Part shown: piece after piece, positions 8,651-15,758 of the stretch
Position numbering within the stretch: the first letter of the stretch is position 1
Layout of the letters: the number at the start of each line of letters is the position of its first letter
Assembly (NCBI GenBank): GCA_040880025.1
Contig: JBBDJD010000011.1
Location: forward strand, 248,001 to 312,000
Direction: 5' to 3'
DNA: 64,000 nt
From: RCIO01 sp040880025
Lineage (GTDB): Bacteria; Pseudomonadota; Alphaproteobacteria; Rhizobiales; Rhizobiaceae
Translations under genes and position numbers: made by a program
Notes under the pieces: model-generated
What the model saw: only the letters and a program-made list of their open reading frames with translations
The model's database searches: none
Told to the model about the DNA's origin: nothing

Positions 8651-9085
8651 TGATACCCGAGGTTCCTCCCAGCATTCCCCCCTCTTGCGAATTCTAAGGC
8701 CTGGCTTCGCCAGAACCAAGAATTCGCTTTCTCCCCCGCAAAGGGGGGAGATAAAGCCGGCGCCCCCGCCTGCGCCAATCGCCGGCGTTGAAGAATGGCT
8801 GATGCCGCCGACGCGCGCGCCTATCTCCCCCCTTTGCGGGGGAGAACGTCTTTTCCTGCGCTTGCGCGGGCGGAGCCAAGCAAGTGCTTGGAAAAGACAA
8901 GAGGGGGGATACTGGCTGCGCCGATTCCCGCCGCCTCGCCAAAACGTGGATAGATTCCGCCTCAGAACGTTTTCTTCGCCCGCCAACTCCTTGTCCCTAC
9001 AAACTACCGGCTATCAACTACCCACATTTCTATCCACGCCGCCCAAACCTTGCTCACAATGCCTGCCGCCATGAAAGGAGGCGGC
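8651..9085. repeat. mosaic of nested inverted repeats between genes
   Basis: No gene is seen in this stretch. It holds a 24-bp perfect inverted repeat (8729-8752 against 8823-8846, core CTCCCCCGCAAAGGGGGGAG), an inner pair GCCGGCG (8756-8762) and CGCCGGC (8780-8786), and an outer imperfect pair at 8670-8688 and 8899-8916 sharing CCCCCCTCTTG. Similar partial copies occur at about 8261-8282 and at about 9345-9366 inside the next gene. It looks like a rhizobial intergenic mosaic/palindromic element. The last 150 bases before the next gene show no further structure. Confidence 0.65.
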
Positions 9086-9844
9086 ATGATGGACTGGGCT
9101 TTGGCAATCAAGCGCAACCGCGAGGCGCTGGAGCGCATTCTGGCTGGGCTGTTTTCGCTCGTCGGGCTTGCCGGGGACGACCCGGCGGGCGGCCCGCAAA
9201 CCGCAACCCTGCCGCGCCATCTGCACGCCCATGTTCTGCGCATCCTGCGCGCCGCCGAATCCGCCATCCGGCGTCTCATCGTGATCGCCGCGCGTGATGT
9301 CACGGTCGAAGTCCGTCCTGGCGGGAAGGCATCGCTGCCCGGCCTGGCCTCACTCCGCAAGGGGAGAAAACAGGAGCCGGCTGGGGAGGAGGGTCCTGCC
9401 GCCCTCCGCATTCCCGCATTCCCGCTGCTCGACACGCTGAAAAAGTACCCCGTCGATCCTCCAAGGCGCGCTTCGAAGTTCATGCCGCGCATTTGCGTTG
9501 TCGGGTATTCCGACCCGGCGCCGCTGCCTGTGAAGCCGGTTCTGTCGTTCGACGATCCCATCAACGCCACGGGTCTTCACCGCCGGCTGCTTTCATCGAG
9601 GCGGGCACTGGAAAGTCTGCCCGCGCAAGCCCGCCGCCTCGCCCGCTGGCAGGCGCGGAACAAGCTCCGGAGCGGGCCGGGTCGCGTCGTGCCGCTGCGC
9701 TTTGGCCGCCCGCCCGGCGGCAGGACCTGTCCACCGAAGCCCGGAGGGCGAAGGTGGAAGCGCTCCATCCACGCGGTGGACGACATATTGAAGGAGTGCC
9801 ACGCGCTGGCGCTGGACGTCCTGTCCCCTCCCGATACGTCGTGA
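9086..9844 (+). CDS. conserved rhizobial hypothetical protein
   Basis: Encodes 252 residues from tandem ATG codons at 9086 and 9089, with a strong AAAGGAGG at 9074-9081. The start MDWALAIKRNREALERIL and the segments HVLRILRAAESAIRRLIVIAA and PRICVVGYSDPAP recall a hypothetical protein common in Hyphomicrobiales. No enzymatic motif or membrane segment is visible. The protein is rich in Arg and Pro. Bases near 9345-9366 resemble part of the neighbouring palindromic repeats, so residues about 87-105 may come from a repeat insertion. Confidence 0.6.
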   Translation: MMDWALAIKRNREALERILAGLFSLVGLAGDDPAGGPQTATLPRHLHAHVLRILRAAESAIRRLIVIAARDVTVEVRPGGKASLPGLASLRKGRKQEPAGEEGPAALRIPAFPLLDTLKKYPVDPPRRASKFMPRICVVGYSDPAPLPVKPVLSFDDPINATGLHRRLLSSRRALESLPAQARRLARWQARNKLRSGPGRVVPLRFGRPPGGRTCPPKPGGRRWKRSIHAVDDILKECHALALDVLSPPDTS

Positions 9845-9952
9845 GGAGCAGGGGACGCCAACGCACAAGAAATTCGCTGACCGCTATTCCGGGCTCGGAG
9901 CCCCAAGGCTTCGCGCGGCCGGCTTACGGCATTGGACAGCCGTGCTGCCCGA

Positions 9953-10234
9953 CTAAAGCACCTGGCTGAGCTGCATGGCGACCGACATGTCGCCGTCGAC
10001 CTTCAGCTTGCCCTGCATGAAGGCGGACGTCGCGTTGAGGTCGCCCGACATGATCGATTCCATGTCGTCCTTGGTCAGCGAAATGGTGCATTCGGTATCG
10101 CCGTCTCCGGTGGATACGGACTCGCCGTCCACGACGATTGCACCGTCGCTGCCGAGATCGAACTTGACCGACCGGCTGAAGCCGGAGCCGCTGGCCTTGC
10201 TGCTGATCTGGTCGGCGATTTCCTGAAGGGTCAT
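9953..10234 (-). CDS. SCP2 sterol-binding-domain protein
   Basis: Encodes 93 residues forming a stand-alone SCP2 domain: GFSRSVKFDLGSDGAIVVDG, then DTECTISLTKDDMESIMSGDLNATSAFMQGKLKVDGDM. These small proteins have a hydrophobic cavity and are thought to bind fatty acids or acyl-CoA-like lipids. The gene is divergent from the acyl-CoA catabolic operon that begins at 10413, and a palindrome lies between them, so shared regulation is plausible. Confidence 0.85.
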   Translation of the reverse strand: MTLQEIADQISSKASGSGFSRSVKFDLGSDGAIVVDGESVSTGDGDTECTISLTKDDMESIMSGDLNATSAFMQGKLKVDGDMSVAMQLSQVL

Positions 10235-10324
10235 TGGGTTACTCCATGTTCGGGCGCTGTGGCGCGAATGTCTGTGAGAGACCGCATGGCGGCCGCCTCA
10301 AATCGGGCTTGGGATAGCAGTCGA

Positions 10325-10340
10325 TTGACGTTTACGTCAA
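10325..10340. promoter_or_regulatory. perfect palindrome, candidate LiuR-type (MerR family) operator
   Basis: Arms TTGACGT (10325-10331) and ACGTCAA (10334-10340) are separated by TT. Palindromes with an ACGT-NN-ACGT core are described for LiuR-type MerR regulators of acyl-CoA and branched-chain catabolism. It sits 73 bases before the SDR start and 91 bases before the SCP2 gene on the other strand. No MerR gene is in the window, so the regulator is inferred. Confidence 0.5.
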
Positions 10341-10412
10341 CGTGATTTAGCGTTTTCCGGTCGTTGCGGCCGACACAATTAACAGCCGTAATCGCCCTTC
10401 GGGAGGAAGCCT

Positions 10413-11285
10413 TTGGGCTATCGGAGCATTCTGCGCGACGGCTGTTTCGCCGGCGAAATCCATCTTGTCACTGGCGGCGGCTCGGGCATCGGACGTTGTG
10501 TCGCGCACGAACTGGCGAGCCTCGGCGCGCATGTGGTCATTACCGGGCGCAAGCAGGACAAGCTCGACAAGGTCGCCGCCGAAATTGCCGAGGATGGCGG
10601 GCGCGTCGAAGCTGCGGCATTCGACATCCGCGACGAAGATGGGGTCACCGCCGCGATCGCCGCCATTGTCGAAAAACACGGCCGTCTGCACGGGCTTGTC
10701 AACAATGCCGGCGGGCAGTTTCCCGCGCCGCTGGAAGCGATCTCAAAGAAGGGTTTCGAGGCCGTTGTCGCCAACAACCTCACCGGCGGTTTTCTGGTGA
10801 TGCGCGAAGCCTACAGGCAGTCGATGCGCGAACATGGCGGCGCGATCGTCAACATGACCGCCGACATGTGGCGCGGCATGCCCGGCATGGGACATTCGGG
10901 CGCGGCGCGTGCCGGCATGGTCAACCTGACCAGGACAGCCGCCTATGAATGGGCGGCCGCCGGGGTCCGGGTCAACGCGGTCGCGCCGGGCTGGGTCGCC
11001 TCGTCGGGAATGGACACCTATGACGGCATGACCAGGGCGCTGATCCCGACGCTCAAGAACCACGTGCCGCTCGGGCGTTTGGCGACCGAAGCGGAGGTGT
11101 CCGCCGTGATCTGCTTTCTGCTTTCGCCCGCGGCGTCATTCGTGACCGGAGTGACGGTGCCCATCGACGGCGCCGCGCCGCTCGGTTCGGCGCTGTTCCC
11201 GGCCGGCAAGGGACGGGGCACGGTGGCCTTCGACGGATTTCATCTGGCCCAAGTGCCCGACGTGCTTTCCGGAGAGGGGAACTGA
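10413..11285 (+). CDS. SDR-family enoyl-CoA reductase-like protein (PECR/AtuG type)
   Basis: Encodes 290 residues from a TTG start at 10413, preceded by GGGAGG at 10401-10406. The cofactor loop VTGGGSGIGR and LVNNAGGQFPAPL are standard SDR motifs. The region that normally carries Tyr-x-x-x-Lys reads GMGHSGAARAGMVNLTRTAA, so Tyr and Lys are replaced by His and Arg. The same HSGAARAG sequence is found in peroxisomal trans-2-enoyl-CoA reductase (PECR), so the protein is best placed in that group, acting on an acyl-CoA thioester. Its stop overlaps the next ATG by one base (TGATG). Confidence 0.8.
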   Translation: MGYRSILRDGCFAGEIHLVTGGGSGIGRCVAHELASLGAHVVITGRKQDKLDKVAAEIAEDGGRVEAAAFDIRDEDGVTAAIAAIVEKHGRLHGLVNNAGGQFPAPLEAISKKGFEAVVANNLTGGFLVMREAYRQSMREHGGAIVNMTADMWRGMPGMGHSGAARAGMVNLTRTAAYEWAAAGVRVNAVAPGWVASSGMDTYDGMTRALIPTLKNHVPLGRLATEAEVSAVICFLLSPAASFVTGVTVPIDGAAPLGSALFPAGKGRGTVAFDGFHLAQVPDVLSGEGN

Positions 11286-12895
11286 TGGCGGTCCTCGACA
11301 CAGCCCTGGATATGGCCGGCGAAGCCTTCCGCGAGAATGTCGCCGCCATGGCCGAGAAGCTCGGCCGCGTGCAGGCGCTGGAACAGGCGGTCCGCGATAA
11401 TTCGGCGCGCAGGAAAGACGTCTTCGAACAGCGCGGCCAGCTTCTGCCGCGCGAGCGCGTCGAGCGTCTGCTCGACCCCGGCCAGCCGTTTCTCGAACTG
11501 TCGAAGCTCGCCGGCTACAAAATGCATGACGACGACGGCGAGGCCAACATCATGGGCGGCGGCACGATCGCCGGCATCGGCGTCGTCTCGGGCGTTCGCT
11601 GCATCGTCTCGGCGTCCGACAGCGGCATCAAGGGCGGAACCATCCCGCCGATCGGCCTGAGGAAGGCGCTCAGGCTTCACGAGATCGCCTTCGAGAACAG
11701 ACTGCCGCTGATCTATCTGGTCGAGAGCGGCGGGGCGAATTTGCTCTACCAGGCGGAGATGTTCGTGGAAGGCGGGCGCGCCTTTGCCAACCAGGCCAGG
11801 CTGTCCGCAGCCGGCATTCCGCAGGTCGCCATCGTGCACGGGTCGTCGACCGCGGGCGGCGCCTATCTGCCGGGCCTTTCCGATTACATCGTTCTGGTGC
11901 GCAACCGCACCAAGATATTCCTCGCCGGGCCGCCGCTGGTGAAGGCTGCGATAGGCGAGGTGGCCGACGACGAGACTTTGGGCGGGGCGGACCTGCATGG
12001 CCGCGTCACCGGGCTGGGCGAATATGTCGCCGAGGATGACGCCGGGGCGCTATCGATCGGCCGCGATATCGTCGCCAATCTCGGCTGGCCGCAGCTCGCT
12101 GACGAGGCGGCCGGTGCGCCGCCATTGTTCGAGGCGGAAGAGCTGATGGGCATCGTGCCGGCGGATCAGCGCCGGCCCTTCGATTCCAAGGAGGTGATCG
12201 CGCGCATCGCCGACGGCTCGGTATTCTTCGAGTTCAAGCAGGACTATGCGCCGGGCACGGTCTGCGGGCACGCAACGATCGAGCGGCGCCGGGTCGGCAT
12301 CCTGGCCAATAACGGGCCGATCGTGCCGGCCGGTTCGGTGAAGGCCGCGCAGTTCATCCAGCTTTGCGACCAGGCCGGCACGCCACTGGTCTTCCTGCAG
12401 AACACGGCCGGTTACATGATCGGCTCGCAGGCCGAGCGCGAGGGCGCGGTCAAGCACGGCTCCAAGATGATCCAGGCGGTCGCCAACGCACGCGTGCCGA
12501 AGTTCACCATCGTCATCGGCGGCTCGTTCGGCGCCGGCAATTACGGCATGTGCGGTCGCGGCTTCGGCCCGCGCTTCATCTTCTCCTGGCCGACCGCGCG
12601 CACGGCCGTGATGGGCGGCGAGCAGGCGGCGCGGGTGATGGAGATGGTCGAGCGCGGCAAGGCCGTGCGGAACGGGGACGATATCGACGAAGAAAAGTTG
12701 GCCGCAACCGGCAGGCGCATCCGCGAGGGCATCGACGCGCAGTCCGACGCGCTGTTCGCCACGGCGAGGCTCTGGGACGACGGCATCATCGATCCGCGCC
12801 AGACGCGGTCGGTGCTCGGGCTGTGCCTGAGGATCGCCGCTGAAAGCGAAAACGCAACGCCAAGGCCGAACACGTTCGGCGTCGCGCGGATGTAG
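11285..12895 (+). CDS. acyl-CoA carboxylase, carboxyltransferase (beta) subunit, AtuC/MccB-like
   Basis: Encodes 536 residues with two crotonase-like carboxyltransferase halves. Typical stretches are GGGTIAGIGVVSGVRCIV, SDSGIKGGTIPPIGLRK, SSTAGGAYLPGLSDY, LAGPPLVKAAIGE, then FLQNTAGYMIGSQAEREG and GGSFGAGNYGMCGR. These enzymes pass carboxyl from biotin to an acyl-CoA such as methylcrotonyl-CoA or geranyl-CoA. The biotin carboxylase/carrier subunit needed for activity is not in this window. The flanking SDR and AtuD-like dehydrogenase favour a terpene-type substrate, but methylcrotonyl-CoA cannot be excluded. Confidence 0.85.
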   Translation: MAVLDTALDMAGEAFRENVAAMAEKLGRVQALEQAVRDNSARRKDVFEQRGQLLPRERVERLLDPGQPFLELSKLAGYKMHDDDGEANIMGGGTIAGIGVVSGVRCIVSASDSGIKGGTIPPIGLRKALRLHEIAFENRLPLIYLVESGGANLLYQAEMFVEGGRAFANQARLSAAGIPQVAIVHGSSTAGGAYLPGLSDYIVLVRNRTKIFLAGPPLVKAAIGEVADDETLGGADLHGRVTGLGEYVAEDDAGALSIGRDIVANLGWPQLADEAAGAPPLFEAEELMGIVPADQRRPFDSKEVIARIADGSVFFEFKQDYAPGTVCGHATIERRRVGILANNGPIVPAGSVKAAQFIQLCDQAGTPLVFLQNTAGYMIGSQAEREGAVKHGSKMIQAVANARVPKFTIVIGGSFGAGNYGMCGRGFGPRFIFSWPTARTAVMGGEQAARVMEMVERGKAVRNGDDIDEEKLAATGRRIREGIDAQSDALFATARLWDDGIIDPRQTRSVLGLCLRIAAESENATPRPNTFGVARM

Positions 12896-12905
12896 GGAGA
12901 ACCAG

Positions 12906-14072
12906 ATGCAATTCACCCCTGAACACGAGGAACTGCGCCGCACGGTGGCGAAGTTCGTCGCAACCGAGATCAATCCGCATGCCGACGAGTGGGAAGCGGC
13001 GGAGGAGTTTCCCAGCCACGCGCTGTTCAAGAAGCTCGGCGATCTGGGCCTGCTCGGCATCAAATACGACCCCGAATATGGCGGGCTGGGGCTCGACTTC
13101 TCCTATTCGATGGTGATGGCCGAGGAGCTGGGGCTGGCGAGTTGCGGCGGCGTGCCGATGGCGATCGGCGTTCATACCGACATGTGCACGCCGGCGCTCA
13201 ACCGCTTTGGCTCCGACCAACTCAAGCGCGACTTCCTCGCGCCTTCAATCGCCGGCGATGTAGTCGGTTGCCTGGGTGTGTCGGAGCCCGGCGGCGGGTC
13301 TGATGTCGCGGCGGTCAAGACCAACGCGCGCGCCGACGGCGACGATCTCGTGATCAACGGCACCAAGATGTGGATCACCAACGGCATGAAGGCCGACTGG
13401 TGCTGCCTGCTGGCCAACACCTCGGACGGTCAGCCGCACAAGAACAAGTCACTGATCGCGGTGCCGATGGACGCCAAAGGCATCACCCGCCAGAAGATCA
13501 AGAAAATCGGCATGAACTCGTCCGACACGGCGCAACTCTTCTTCGACGACGTGCGGGTGCCGAAGCGCAACATCATCGGACAGGAAGGCATGGGCTTCAC
13601 CTTCCAGATGCTGCAGTTCCAGGAAGAACGGCTCTATTCGGCGGCAAGCTCGATCAAGGGTTTAGACCGGCTGATCGACCTCACGATCGAGTACACGAGC
13701 GAGCGCAAGACCTTCGGCAAGCCGATCCTCGACAACCAGGTCGTGCATTTTCGCCTCGCCGAGCTGCGCACCGAGGTGGAGGCGCTGCGTGCTCTCACCT
13801 GGAGCGCGATCGAGCAATATGTGGGTGGGGCAGACGTGACGCGCCTCGCCTCGATGGCGAAGCTCAAGACCGGGCGGCTCGCGCGTGAAGTGACGGATAC
13901 CTGTCTCCAGTACTGGGGAGGCATGGGCTACACCTTCGACAATCCGGTCAGCCGCGCCTTCCGCGATACGCGGCTCATCTCGATCGGCGCCGGCGCGGAC
14001 GAGATCATGCTCGGCATCATCGCCAAGCTGGAAGGCACGCTGCCGGGTACCAGCAACAAGGCTCGCGGCTGA
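12906..14072 (+). CDS. acyl-CoA dehydrogenase, AtuD (citronellyl-CoA dehydrogenase)-like
   Basis: Encodes 388 residues, 10 bases after the carboxyltransferase gene. It is an FAD enzyme introducing a double bond into an acyl-CoA. The run MAEELGLASCGGVPMAIGV, then DMCTPALNRFGS, and NGTKMWITNGMKADWCCLLANTSDG closely resembles AtuD of acyclic-terpene use. The usual C-terminal catalytic Glu (YEGT motif) is replaced by IGAGADEIM, so the base is probably Glu241 in QFQEERL, as in the isovaleryl-CoA dehydrogenase type. It is the third gene of the operon. Confidence 0.85.
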   Translation: MQFTPEHEELRRTVAKFVATEINPHADEWEAAEEFPSHALFKKLGDLGLLGIKYDPEYGGLGLDFSYSMVMAEELGLASCGGVPMAIGVHTDMCTPALNRFGSDQLKRDFLAPSIAGDVVGCLGVSEPGGGSDVAAVKTNARADGDDLVINGTKMWITNGMKADWCCLLANTSDGQPHKNKSLIAVPMDAKGITRQKIKKIGMNSSDTAQLFFDDVRVPKRNIIGQEGMGFTFQMLQFQEERLYSAASSIKGLDRLIDLTIEYTSERKTFGKPILDNQVVHFRLAELRTEVEALRALTWSAIEQYVGGADVTRLASMAKLKTGRLAREVTDTCLQYWGGMGYTFDNPVSRAFRDTRLISIGAGADEIMLGIIAKLEGTLPGTSNKARG

Positions 14073-14098
14073 TCGAGCGGATCTGTCGGACTGGAGGC

Positions 14099-14677
14099 CT
14101 ACGGACAGGTCGTCACTTGATTGGAACAGGTTCCGACCGTCCAGCCGCGGTGGCGGGTTCCGACGAAGTCGCCCTCGACCTCCACCCAATAGCCCTGGCA
14201 GGCGTGCAGGCGATCCACGACGAACGTATCCGCGCCGGCCCCAGCTTCCGCGTCGGTCAGTTCGGCAATGACCCGGCTCTCGGTCGAGGGGCCGGCGTAT
14301 AGGTTGCGATGATTGAGAAGGAGCCCGAGTTCACCGCCCGACACCCAACCTTCACCCGCGAAGACGGTCCTGGTCGGATCGTCCCCGATGTAGTCGATGA
14401 CAATGGCCTCATCGATATGGAACCAGCCGTCCATCGAGCCGATGATCGACACTTCGGGTTTGTATGGGTCGCCCCCGACCTCGACCGGCTGCGGCAGCTT
14501 CGCGATGACCGGGAAATCGATCCCCGGTCCTTCGCGCACGTCAACTTCCCTTGGCCCCAATGTCCAGGCGGAGATCGCGCATGTGTCCGCGGCGTTGGCG
14601 GAGGCCGAATGACCGGTTCCGGCAATCATCAAAACCGCGGCGAGAGTGGACGAAACCCGGTATGTCCAGCTATGCAT
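14099..14677 (-). CDS. secreted SH3b-repeat protein of unknown function
   Basis: Encodes 192 residues from the ATG at 14677, with a signal peptide (hydrophobic TLAAVLMIAG, cleavage near ANAADTC). Two segments resemble bacterial SH3 repeats: VDVREGPGIDFPVIAKL (about residues 45-62) and RNLYAGPSTESRVIAEL (about 124-140). Cysteines near 33, 160, 184 and 191 may form disulfides. Such proteins often bind the cell wall or the outer periplasm, but nothing here shows a partner. It is convergent with the acyl-CoA dehydrogenase gene. Confidence 0.65.
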   Translation of the reverse strand: MHSWTYRVSSTLAAVLMIAGTGHSASANAADTCAISAWTLGPREVDVREGPGIDFPVIAKLPQPVEVGGDPYKPEVSIIGSMDGWFHIDEAIVIDYIGDDPTRTVFAGEGWVSGGELGLLLNHRNLYAGPSTESRVIAELTDAEAGAGADTFVVDRLHACQGYWVEVEGDFVGTRHRGWTVGTCSNQVTTCP

Positions 14678-14812
14678 ATTCGTGTCCCAAGGTGGCGCCC
14701 TGCGGCAACCATGATAGGTTTTTGCGGACGGTGCAATCGTCCCTCCTGACCCGGCCTGAACGCGGTCGCAAAGGCGAGAGGCAGCGAGCTTACTGACGAA
14801 CGGAGCGCGACA

Positions 14813-15679
14813 CTGGACAAAGTCATACTCACCTGCGCTCTCAACGGCGTGCTGACAGACCCGCGCCAACACGCCGTGCCGGTGACGCCGGCCGAATGCG
14901 CGGCATCCTCCCGCGAGGCTTACGATGCGGGTGCGGCCATCATCCATATTCATTTCCGCCAGCAGGGCGAGGGCAGGGGCCATCTGCCGAGCTGGGAGCC
15001 GAAGGTTGCGGCGGAGGTTGTCGATGCGATCCGCGATGCCTGCCCCGGCATCATCATCAACCAGACGACCGGCATGCCGGGAGCGGATATCTCGGGGCCG
15101 GTCGCCTGCATCCGCAAGACGCGGCCGGAGATCGCCGCCTGCAACGCCGGCAGCCTGAACTACCTGAAGCTGAAGGCGGACGGGCAATGGGCATGGCCGC
15201 CGGTGCTGTTCGACAATCCGGTCGAGAAGGTCGGCGCGTTTCTGGGTGCGATGGCTGAAACCGGAACGCTGCCGGAGTTCGAATGTTTCGACACCGGCAT
15301 CGTGCGCTCGGTCGGAATGTATGTCGCCAACGGCATGGCCGACAGGGCGCAGTACAACTTCGTGATGGGCGTGGCGTCCGGCATGCCGGCCGATGCCGAA
15401 CTGCTGGCGCTGCTTCCTCGCTACATCATCGAGGGTTCGGCGTGGCAGGCGACACTGATCGGCCGCCAGGAAATCTGGCCTGTCCATCAGCGGGCCGCCG
15501 AACTTGGGGGCATGCTGCGGACGGGACTGGAAGACACGTTCTATCTGCCTGACGGAAGCCGCGCGACAGGCAATGGCGCGCTGATCGCGGCGCTTGCGCG
15601 CTCCGCCGAACGGGCGGGGCGCGCCGTCGCCGGCCCGGACGAGGCGCGCAAGATGCTGGGCTTGCCGGCAGCGCTCTAA
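14813..15679 (+). CDS. BKACE (DUF849) beta-keto acid cleavage enzyme, probable CTG start
   Basis: Encodes 288 residues if started at a CTG at 14813, or 276 from the GTG at 14849. Family members begin with a strand like the sequence DKVILTCALNGVLTD found immediately after the CTG, and GGAG at 14802-14805 lies 7 bases before it. No ATG, GTG or TTG lies in frame between the upstream stop (14747) and 14849. The Zn-binding His-x-His is in AAIIHIHFRQ, followed by IIINQTTGMPG and CNAGSLNYL. BKACE enzymes use acetyl-CoA to split beta-keto acids. Substrate unknown. Confidence 0.75.
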   Translation: MDKVILTCALNGVLTDPRQHAVPVTPAECAASSREAYDAGAAIIHIHFRQQGEGRGHLPSWEPKVAAEVVDAIRDACPGIIINQTTGMPGADISGPVACIRKTRPEIAACNAGSLNYLKLKADGQWAWPPVLFDNPVEKVGAFLGAMAETGTLPEFECFDTGIVRSVGMYVANGMADRAQYNFVMGVASGMPADAELLALLPRYIIEGSAWQATLIGRQEIWPVHQRAAELGGMLRTGLEDTFYLPDGSRATGNGALIAALARSAERAGRAVAGPDEARKMLGLPAAL

Positions 15680-15705
15680 CCGGCTTCAACTCCCCGGTGA
15701 AACGC

Positions 15706-15734
15706 TTGAACGGGTCCGCGAATATTGTTATACG
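15706..15734 (+). promoter_or_regulatory. candidate promoter of the acyl-CoA ligase gene
   Basis: TTGAAC at 15706-15711 and TATACG at 15729-15734 are separated by 17 bases. The -10 element lies within the palindrome at 15722-15746, so a protein bound there would block transcription. Confidence 0.45.
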
Positions 15735-15746
15735 CGATAACAATAT
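15722..15746. promoter_or_regulatory. 25-bp palindrome, candidate MarR/CouR-type operator
   Basis: Arms ATATTGTTAT (15722-15731) and ATAACAATAT (15737-15746) are perfect inverted repeats with the spacer ACGCG. The site ends one base before the AGGGAGG ribosome-binding sequence of the ligase gene (15747-15753). A related sequence lies between dctP and the crotonase gene (21572-21588). The MarR protein encoded at 17618-18112 is the natural candidate to bind it. Confidence 0.65.
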
Positions 15747-15758
15747 AGGGAGGATTCC

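Noticed and set aside
14849..15679. GTG at 14849 as the start of the BKACE gene
   Set aside because: It would remove the first strand of the barrel, which is encoded in frame just upstream.
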